Assembly: GCA_025093985.1 (NCBI GenBank) | Contig: JACAAK010000004.1 | Location: 2,480,001 to 2,544,000 of the forward strand | Reading direction: 5' to 3' | Length of the DNA stretch: 64,000 bases | Source: Calvatia gigantea | Lineage: Eukaryota; Basidiomycota; Agaricomycetes; Agaricales; Lycoperdaceae | Shown: positions 53,488 to 64,000 of the stretch, piece by piece | Numbering within the stretch: the stretch's first letter is position 1 | How the letters are laid out: every line of letters starts with the position of its first letter | Translations under genes and position numbers: made by a program | Notes under the pieces: model-generated | The model's input: the letters and a program-made list of their open reading frames with translations, nothing else | Databases searched by the model: none | Told to the model about the DNA's origin: nothing

Positions 53488-55314
53488 CTATGGGGCTGTG
53501 GACCGCGGAGAGGACAAGCTATGATTACTACGACGCTTTCGTTTTTTAAACCTAGTCATATGATAGCCATAGAAATTGATCGCCTTTTAGTGAGAATCAG
53601 ATATAATTTATCTGTTTGACTTCGATAAAGGCTGACCTGGCGATCGAGAAAAGTGACGATTCTTCGTCGAGGTAGTTTTCGTGTTCCACTGGGAGGCGCT
53701 AGATTTTGGAATACGTCAAAATAGATTGGCTGTGAACTGAGATTAGTCCTTCGGGGATGGGGGATCTTCAAGAAAGTCAATACCTCATAGCGTAATATCC
53801 GTCTATAAAGATCAAGATCCTGCATAATTTTTGTCCGGAACTCTTCCTGCCATTGTTCAAGCGCGGCAGACGTGCGTGTCTTTCGCCTCTGGCCTTTTCT
53901 GTTCGTGAGAGGCTGGGATGATGACCGCGACGGAGGTCTCCCTCTCCGCCGTTTTGGGGGGTCAACGGTAACAGATGACAGGGACCTGTTGGCATGACGG
54001 TCCTCCTTGACAAAATGAGAGCTGGTCTTGGGGGTTTCATGGGTAAAGATCTTGTCACATGCCGAAAGAGGACCCTTGCCAGGTTGAACAACGGGACGAT
54101 TGACAAAAGGTAATAAGTTATGTCCACTGCTTGTATCAATACTCTTTAAGCTATGAGTTCTAATAAAGATGACCACGAAAGTGAACTCACAATATTCTGC
54201 TCGCTAATGTTCGCACTACCAGGATGCGAAGATAAATTCTCGCCTGGATTTGGGGGAAACGAAGTTGGGATTATACTACTAGGATCCTCTTGCATTTGAA
54301 ATTTGAGTTTCGAAGGTAGAAATGTCCATGTCGGAGAGGGAGGCAGACCAGAGGTGCCGACCCCAATACTACTCGTCAAAGATGAGTGCGATTGGACCGC
54401 CTGTGTTGACACCGGGTACCCGAGCGTTCCTCCGGTTTCATCATCGAATTTCACAGCCGTACCCAGGATCGCCCGTGCGCGCCTCAACATCATCTGCCGT
54501 GTTTCTCCGCTGTATTCACAGACTGTAGATCCGGACTTCTTCTTTTTGCTTTTCTTCTTTGGAAGGGCGCTTTGCACGACATCTTCGAGATGCGTGTTCG
54601 AAGTCGTAGGAACCTCCGCCGGTGTTTCAACGAGCAAATTAAGCTCCTTCTTGATTAGAATGGACACTGTTTCAGAGGTATGCGAGTGTTTCTTGGAGCA
54701 CGTCTGGATGTGCCTGAGTTTCTGGATCGTGGTTTTCCTTGTTGTCCACCGTATTTCGCAGCACACGCATTTTTCTAGCCGAGATAGGTAGGACCCAGAA
54801 ATGTTGATTTCGACCAGACGTGCCTTTTTCCGACCACGTGAAGGGTTTCCTTTATCCGCGACAGTGTCAGAAGGTTGCGGCTCTTTCTGTAAAGCAACAC
54901 TGGAAATGAAACGGGGAACCACCCTTGGAGGGTTTGCCTGGAACGCGAACTGGTTTAATGACAAAGGCGATTGGCGGGTCAAGGGATTAGAAGGGGATGG
55001 GCCATTTGAAGTCGGTCGGCGAGGTACTTTGAGAATGTGAGTGATAGAGTTGCAAGTTTGCGAGTTCAAAACATACAATGATGTACCACTCTTGGAATTC
55101 TTGGAAGAGCGTCGTCCGAATCCGAATCCGTCAATTCAACAACCTTTTCTGGATCAACTCCGCTCTTCTGCATGGCCACGCGATTAAGTTGCGGGGGTTG
55201 GTCACAGCCTATGACGTTGACTTTTGACACTTCTCTTTCCGCTACGGGGTTGATGTCGCCACCAAGAGTTCGGGTGGGACGCTGAGTTGACGTTGAGGGT
55301 AAAAACGGGGGCAT
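53488..55314 (-). CDS. SLX4: SLX4-like structure-specific nuclease scaffold
   Basis: SLX4 assembles the SLX1 nuclease and others on branched DNA. The C-terminus after splicing is the family's conserved domain: MQDLDLYRRILRYEPIYFDVF, SGTRKLPRRRIVTFLDRQAINFYG. Upstream are an AT-hook-like patch (PPKRRRGRPPSRSSS), a long Ser/Pro-rich disordered region, and a zinc-finger-like block CVCCEIRWTTRKTTIQKLRH followed by IQTC, which corresponds to the UBZ/CCHC region. The last intron is needed to reach AINFYG and the true stop at 53488-53490. Start: ATG 55314 (MPPFLPSTSTQRP) is chosen; a longer open frame reaches 55392. Sequence divergence of SLX4 is high, so the call rests on the C-terminal domain and zinc-finger order. 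Confidence 0.7.
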
Positions 55315-55716
55315 CACTGAACACGAAACAGCGGTACGAATTCCAGTGGCTCGAAGACGGTAGACCTGTGCTACGGGAAAAGCGCAGAGCATAAATGGGG
55401 TTGGGGGAGGGAAAGGTAGGCAGCCCTGACGTTTTTGCGTCCGAGTCTCGAAGGGCTGGCTTACGACTGCACGGGTATGTACTATAGCCTATAAGTCGGC
55501 TTCCCCGTTTCGGACCCTTGACGTCGCGACGCGTTTGTTGACATCAATTTGTCAGGGTCGGAAAAAGACAATTTAATTCCATCCCCTGTTGCTCAATCAA
55601 ACAAGATCCAAGTGTGACAATTCCAATTTCGCTAACCGCTTTTACTAGCATACACACGTCAAGTCGTTCACCTTCGCCTCTTAGGATCTCAACGTCTTTT
55701 GTCGTCGATCACAGTC
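55315..55716. other. Divergent promoter region (402 bp)
   Basis: This separates the SLX4-like gene and the importin gene. It contains the Kozak-like contexts of both and no recognisable repeat; the GGACCCTTGACGTCGCGACGCG stretch near 55513 includes a TGACGTC (CRE/bZIP-like) core. I see no coding signal beyond the two flanking 5' UTRs. Confidence 0.4.
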
Positions 55717-58700
55717 ATGGACGTCGAGAAACCCAGGAACATAGCGCTTGGAGTTGTCGTAGAGGTCGTCAACCCGCAAGAGCTCTACCAAGTGTTGGCG
55801 GACGCTTCTAGCCAAGACCCCACTCGAGTACAACCGTCAACTAACCGACTTAAGGAGATGTTTGGTATGCTGGGAACTTTCGATGCTCTGCAGGAGATTG
55901 CTGTCCAGAAATCCGCTCCCACCCAAATCCGACAACAAGCAATCATACAACTCAAGAATAGCGCATTGGCTCACTGGAAGTCTCGAAAGTATGGACTAGT
56001 CTTTTATTTGCTGGCTAACGTTAAGATCGCATTTCAGGGTCCTCACAGAAGAGCATCGTGCCCGAATTCGTAGCCGATGTCTCGCGCTCCTCGATGAGGC
56101 AGATGATACCGTAGGAAAATGCTTCTTTCCGCCCTGGTAGACTTGTCTAATGGACCTATGCAGATCTCTGAATGCAACGAAATAATCGTTTCTAAAATCG
56201 CCCGCCAGGATTTCCCTGCTAGTTGGTTCGTGCACTCTTAGCATACTGTCGAACATGAGTTCCTCATCTCTAGCAGGCCAAGCCTCTTTGATGACCTCAT
56301 GGGCGTAATAGATGCAAGGTTGACTACTCGCTATTTTGTCGGCCAAGACAATACACAAGATGCTCTCGTGCTACGAAGGAGCCTTGGGATCTTGAATGCC
56401 GTCATTAAGGAATTCGCCAGCATGAAGATGCTGAATGGTATGAAGATCATGGCAAATGTGGGTCGTTGGGCCTCCGACTCTCCTTTCTGGTCAAAAATAA
56501 ACTCACGCTGATAGCTTGTGCAAGCCTTTCGTGACCGGATCTATGGCTATTACACAACTTTGGCACCAAAACTGTCATCATCACTCAACCCTGAAACTAT
56601 CACTATGAATAAAGCTCTTCAAGATGTCATCATCACCCACTTCCTGTACAAGGTTCTGGTGAAGATTGCCGTTTGGTCGTGGCAGCGCATTGATAAGTAC
56701 TCGAAAGAGGAAGCCGCAATGTCCAAAGCCTGGGTAAGTCAATTCCAACCCACTAACCGATTTTGTGCTTAGACAACGACATAGCAATCACAACTGTTCA
56801 GCTTCTCTTCTGACTACACCAAGATACTCTTTGGCCTGAGAAAACACATCGTTATCGCGCTTAACCAAGACGGAAAGCTAGCATTGGCCCGAAAATCCCT
56901 GGAGGTGTTGACGGATCATATCAGGACGTATGGAAAATACTTCCGTCGCTTGGAACAGCTAGATGCACCACGATTCGTGGAACTACCTCATTGCGGAGAT
57001 CTGGTCCTATTCTATTGGTCGCAAGTAGTTGATGCTACAGGTGGCTCTATGGAATTCATCGCAGGCATGACAGAAGGCTCTCGACAACCGGCGCTTGACT
57101 GATTTCATAAATTGCAGACTCCTTTGAAGCGGTACACCCGACACGGTTCTTGGTGCAGGGCATGGTTTTGTTTAAGGATACTTTGAGTCAATGGGCTCCC
57201 AAGCGACGCGACGGGTCCGATAACCCAAAAAGTGTGCTATCTTCTCCGAGCTTTCGACAAATTCAATACTAATATACATAGCTCTTTCTCTGGAGTTCGT
57301 CCAAAATGCCGCACAACTCCTCATTACACGTTTTATGCCCCTAAATCCCATAGACCTTGAAAACTGGTTGGCCGATCCTGAGGAGTGGCTAAACCTCGAA
57401 GACAAAGAAAATGACCAATGGGAATTTGAGATCAGAGTACGGGAAATCTCCGCGTATGATGCACCGGGCGACCACTAATTTCACCACCGTAGCCTTGCAG
57501 TGAGCGCGTACTCTTACAATTGACCAACAACTATAACGACTACGTCGTACCACTCCTCTTGGCATCTTTCAAGCAGTCTGCCGGTCTGTCGTTCTTCGTG
57601 TCCACCCCTATCTACTTCTGCTGAATGACAACCCCTGCAGTGACTTCTGCTGTTGATCTCAGTGGTGTTATTCAGAAAGAGGCGCTCTACTGTGCATTAG
57701 GCCGCTGTGCACACCGCCTCAAGAACGAGATTCCTTTCGACCAATGGCTACAACACACTCTGTCTGTAGAAGCCAAAGAACCGAACAATCCCAGGTATGA
57801 CTCCCCCTTCAGTCAAATGGGCTCTTCTAAGCTTGTTCAGCTATCCGATATTGAAGCGACGTATCGCCTGGCTGATTGGCAGATGGACGTCTGAAGACTG
57901 TGCCTCACCGACTAACCCACTAATTTGGGACGTCCTTGTGCACCTTCTCAAAGACCGCGGACCATCGACAGACACAGTGGTTCGTTTGACGGCGGCAACA
58001 GCTCTGAAGGATTGTATAGATGTACGTGTCTGTGCAACATCTCCAGACCCCATCTAACCTCGCCAACCAGACCGTGGAGTTCTCTGTGGATCTCTTTGTC
58101 CCGCATCTCCCGACTGCGATCAATGAACTTGTCCGCTTGATTGGAGAAGTCGAAACATTTGAGAGCAAACGTAGAGTGGATAATACGCTCAATGTAGTCA
58201 TCGAACAGACCGGCAAGCAAGTGAGTGTTGCTGTGATGTGCTTGATGTCCATTGCTGATTTGACGTTACAAGGTCTCACCTTTTGTGCCGATTATTATCG
58301 AGCCACTTCCCCTGTTATGTGAGGCGAATGTCAATTATCGTTTCTGCACTGCCTGACGCCGATGCCAGGGACATCCGCTGGTAACGACTGGCTGTTCAAG
58401 GGATCGCTGCTTGTGACAGTTACTAAGCTCATCGAGGCCATCGGAGAGCAGTCGGCGACTCTGGGGAATGTGGTTGTCCCACTCGTCCGAGAAAGCTTGA
58501 CACCAATCGTACGTCTCATAATCTTTTCACATTCTACACTTGTTGACTCTCGTTAGTCCATAACTCATCTGGGTGATGATGGACTAACCCTTTGGTTAAC
58601 AGCGTTGAGGAATACTACAACAATAGCCAGCGTGAATGGCGCCCCAGCCTTATCGGAGCTCGTTCCAGATGCTTTACGACTTCTCGCTACAAACTTCGAT

Positions 58701-59815
58701 CTACTCGGCACTATCATCAACATCGTGGAGTCGTACATCCTCCTTGATGCCCCAGGCTTGGTACAGGTGAGATTGTTTGTTCCTTCTCTCTTTGGTCAAA
58801 TTAAGTTATGTCTCATAGGCCCATGGAGCAGATCTCTTCCAAGCTCTTATGTTGGCCATCAAGGAAGAAGGCCTCATCCTGAATATGAAAGACTTGGTTG
58901 GCCTCGTGAACCTCCTGGTTCAGCTCACCCCCGCTGGCGCTTGGGCTTCCCATTTCCACTCGTCTGGACTTTTTGCCTGGATTCTGAACAAGATCGTTGA
59001 GAATGAGGTAAGGTCCTGATCGCCACTTTGCCCCCCCTTTACTGAGATGTTGGTTCTCCAGTCGAGCACTATGATCTTGACAGAATACATCTATCTGTTC
59101 GCTCGGATCGCTATGGCTGATCCGCAGGTCTTGCTGCAATTGACCAGTGCAGCAGTCAGTCAGCTGAACCAGAAGGAGGATTACTTCATGGAAGGCCTCC
59201 TGGATCAGTGGTGGGGCAAGGTAAATGATATTCTCCTGAGCGTTGTCTAAATCTCAAACAATCCTGCCAGTTTGATAATATGAGCGAACCCCGTCACCGA
59301 AAACTAACCGCAATGGGGATCGCCTCCTTGCTGTCAACGGGTAGAAGAGATGTTTTAGAGCGGCTCCCTACCGAGATATTCAACATGTGGCTCGATGTCT
59401 TTGGCGAAATCAAAGAGGCACAGAACTTCAACGACACAAGCGGAGACAAGTGCGCCATCCGGTACCCATCCCCGTCCAGTCACTCATTGCAATGTCCATA
59501 GTTCCCCGTCACCTCTCAAACGTTACTGGGACGTAGATGAAGCACCTTCATGGTTCTATCAAAATACTGAGGGTACACCAGAATATGAGCGACGCAAGAG
59601 GGTAAGCTCTTCGTATCATTACGGTGGAATTTAACAGCCTACCCCGATGATAGGTATACGATGGGGATCCCGTCCGAGTAGTTCGCCTTAAATTGTTCGT
59701 CGCAGAGAAGCTGCAAGAAGCGGAGAGAAACTCCGACCCTCAATATTTCAAAGAAGTTCTCTCCAAGGCCGATCCTACGGTGTTCAAGCAGATACAAAAT
59801 GAAGTATTCCGGTAA
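55717..59815 (+). CDS. Importin-11/Kap120-like karyopherin
   Basis: A large beta-karyopherin for nuclear import. N-terminal importin-beta region: LYQVLADASSQDPTRVQPST, LKEMFGMLGTFDALQEI, IRQQAIIQLKNSALAHWKSRK, then RIRSRCLALLDEADDTI, CNEIIVSKIARQDFPASW and PSLFDDLMGVID. HEAT-type repeats follow: ILNAVIKEFASMKM, FSSDYTKILFGLRKHIVI, SLEVLTDHIRTYGKYFRRL, FLMPLNPIDLENWLADPEEW-like (spliced), WGKVNDILLSVV region and DRLPTEIFNMWLDVFGEIK-like blocks. The end is YFKEVLSKADPTVFKQIQ. Length after splicing is about 1000 residues, normal for the family. The pattern LNPIDLENW...DPEEW fits IPO11/Kap120. Over ten short introns; start ATG 55717 (MDVEKPRNIALGVV), stop 59813-59815. Confidence 0.8.
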
Positions 59816-59906
59816 TAGATCAGGAGACTGGCAATTTTTTTCTCGCATTTTATTACGCTGTAGCCTTGTTTCCAATTGCTGCAGATATTCATTCCTGACA
59901 CCCGCT

Positions 59907-61390
59907 CTAATTTCCTATCGACCCAGACATATCCATTGCGTCTAATTCAGTGCTACTAAATGTGTAATCGCTCCCGCTTTCTGCCTCTGGAACATCAACC
60001 TCATATCTCTCAGCGCTCGTTACCTCATCACAGCACCTCAAACACTCCCATCCGTTTTCCTTGTCCAAATCGTCTGCAGTGCGCATCAGGCGTTCGGCGA
60101 CACAGCTGTAGCAGTAGATATCCCCACATGAAGCAACATACGGAATGTAGATAGGATGTGCGGGAGGGCCAAGTTCGTGGTCTTCTGCAGTGGTTGTTGA
60201 GGGCGCAAGTGTAGTGAATATGTTAGTTGGCTCAGAAATATTGAGATTGAAAGAAGCATTTTCGGCGCAGATAGCGCATTGGTCGACAGGAAGGGACCAG
60301 AATTTACCGCGTTTCGTTGATGTCGAAGCCGACTCTTTGAGTGTGTTCGCGAGCCCAAGTTGTTTGGTAATGGGCGTCGGAACAAGCGAAAGAACATTCG
60401 AAGGATTGAGATAGGAAAGGAATTTATGTATCCGTCGGCGGACCGAGCGGGTGTGAAGAAGCGGGAGCAAGAACAACAAGAATTCCTAGAAGTTGGGCGT
60501 GAACCAGGTCGGGTAAGTTGGCTGGCGAGTAATAATTTGTTATCACTTACAGTAAAGGCATGCCAGACCATCTGACGATTCATGAATTCATAGCTGACAT
60601 CTCGCTTCACTTGTTCCCGCGAAGGAACGAGTCGCATGTGCAACAGCCGGTCAGCCAGTGTTCGGTACCTAGCAAGCCTCAGTCTCAGGTCACTTCAAAA
60701 GACTGTTGAGCCCACCGGCCATTCCATAGGAATGCTACAAAATTAGCCAAACCGAATAGGTTGTGTAATGACTCCGTTGAAGTCAGGATGCCCCACGCCC
60801 TGCGCCGTTGGTCTGAAGAAGGGGCATCCGGCCACGCTTGCGAGAGCGCATGAGCTCTCAGGCGGGAATGTAAGTATGGCAGGAAGATGGTTAGGAGGCT
60901 GTGAAGTAAGAGCGTTTTCCGCGGTAAGCCAGACGCTGGGGATGCTTGTAGGCCTCCAAATATGAGAAGAAATTAATGAGACTTACGAGCTAGGGAACGA
61001 CCGGATGAAGGAGGAACGACGTATCGAAGATCTTGCAACTTTGCACCATAGCTCCCGCCGGTATCCCATACGGAGAACTTGTAGAGCAACAGTTGTATTA
61101 ACAAGCCAAGTTCAGGCTCTATTCGAGCCTTTACGACGTCCTTGAAAACAAAGTTAATGGAGAGCCCAGATACGCAGCAAGAACCACCGCACATTGATAA
61201 GCGACAGCGCCCTATTGATAGGTTCTTGGAGGATTTGAGCAAGTTCCAGATCCAGGAGTTCGGCGTCGAGTTGGCCAACCCGCACGATACGCTGTTCCGG
61301 GGGTTTAGACGAACCGAGAAAGGATTGTATTGCAGCCAGTCTCGTCTGTGCAGCTTCCCAAGCATGTTCAAGGGTATTTGTGCCAGTCAT
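59907..61390 (-). CDS. PEX2: Peroxin-2 (Pex2), peroxisomal RING ligase
   Basis: Pex2 is a membrane RING protein of the peroxisomal matrix-import machinery that ubiquitinates the Pex5 receptor. N-terminus: MTGTNTLEHAWEAAQTRL, RIVRVGQLDAELLDLELAQIL, KARIEPELGLLIQLLLYKFSVW and YGAKLQDLRYVVPPSS, the Pex2/Pex12 N-domain. A membrane region follows. The C-terminal RING reads CAICAENASFNLN, YVASCGDIYCYSCVAERLM and WECLRCCDEV. The ligand position after ASCG is Asp (GDIYC) and not the usual His. An acidic tail ends the protein. Start ATG 61390; stop 59907. It diverges from FRS2 over 183 bp that contain CACGTG (61488-61493). Confidence 0.88.
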
Positions 61391-61487
61391 CTTGAAAGGG
61401 GAGAGGGGAAGAGAAAGAGTATGATGTATTTCTGCGCCCGTTGGCCGAAATTGAACGTGAATTTGGACACAACTGCTCCGCCCCAGT

Positions 61488-61493
61488 CACGTG
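61488..61493. promoter_or_regulatory. CACGTG box in the PEX2/FRS2 bidirectional promoter
   Basis: The palindrome (context GTCACGTGG) sits near the middle of the 183-bp gap, 98 bp from the PEX2 start and 81 bp from the FRS2 start. It is a bHLH-type site; function inferred. Confidence 0.3.
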
Positions 61494-61573
61494 GTAGATA
61501 ATACCGAGTCAACGGAGATCGACTCGCAATCAAAGATAAGTAGCATAACATCCTCCCCTCATCGTGTACTCCA

Positions 61574-63649
<2,076 letters not shown>

Positions 63650-64000
63650 ATTATCGAACTAGTTTTGTAGCTACATAGCCAGGATACCAAGGTCAAATTC
63701 GCGAGGAAAAGACGGGAATATAAACTGAGAGTCTATGAAAAATCTGACATCGCTTATACGATAGCGGCCACTAGATATTCAATATCAGTGTCAGCCATAG
63801 GCAATGGTCATACTCAGGTGCAGGAGCCTCCTTGACGTTGAGTTTTGCATGTTTGATAGGTATTCATGGGGGCAAAACGGTGGCTTGACCAAGTGCGTCC
63901 CATCCGATCAGTGTCCCCCGAAAAATCTGCTGATAAAAGTTTTTTTTTCGACAAGAATACCTGAATATCGCCACCATGGTTAATCATAGTTTCTACATTA
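63650..64000. other. 3' flank of FRS2
   Basis: No coding signal, repeat or RNA gene could be recognised in the last 351 bases. The sequence likely holds the FRS2 3' UTR and a following intergenic stretch. Confidence 0.4.

Overview
The window is nuclear DNA of a filamentous basidiomycete, most likely an Agaricomycete (mushroom or wood-decay type). The evidence is interrupted genes with many short introns (mostly 45-60 nt, GTRNGT donors, CTRAC-like branch points, YAG acceptors), close gene spacing on both strands, and typical mushroom families: a membrane-anchored GH9 endoglucanase, a WW-like/transmembrane protein, and a fungal orphan P-loop ATPase. I see no rRNA, tRNA, CRISPR, virus or bacterial operon. 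All splice sites were read by eye, so gene spans are firmer than individual exons.

Layout. 1-7.6 kb: the 3' end of an MFS transporter; a Ser/Thr-rich single-pass membrane protein; the PKA regulatory subunit; a HERP/Usa1-like ERAD protein; a Gfo/Idh/MocA oxidoreductase; and a roughly 0.5-kb inverted-repeat (MITE-like) element. 7.6-16.5 kb: GH9 endoglucanase, sulfite reductase flavoprotein (MET10), uracil phosphoribosyltransferase, and the rRNA methyltransferase RRP8. 16.8-30.2 kb: orphan P-loop ATPase, DUF952 protein, WW-like/TM protein, nucleoporin NSP1, splicing helicase PRP5, proteasome regulator PI31, and an acidic unknown protein. 30.3-40 kb: an ankyrin-dysferlin-FYVE-RING protein, a ferric reductase, and a BNA3-type kynurenine aminotransferase. 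40-53.4 kb: an SLH1/ASCC3-type helicase with a decayed, truncated second cassette, EFR3, a BRCT protein, and folylpolyglutamate synthase. 53.5-63.6 kb: an SLX4-like scaffold, an importin-11/Kap120 karyopherin, PEX2, and cytosolic Phe-tRNA synthetase alpha.

The genes are mostly unrelated housekeeping functions. Several are paired head to head over short shared promoters (RRP8/P-loop ATPase, WW-TM/NSP1, PRP5/PI31, BRCT/FPGS, SLX4/importin, PEX2/FRS2). I see no dedicated new multigene system.

The most striking details are: a 3-nt micro-exon (CAC) that restores the RRHHCR zinc-binding motif of the FYVE domain; two GC-AG introns, one splitting the catalytic lysine codon of the aminotransferase; a helicase whose second cassette has lost motif II, motif VI and its C-terminal Sec63 module; and two enzymes with paired in-frame start codons that could give mitochondrial and cytosolic forms.
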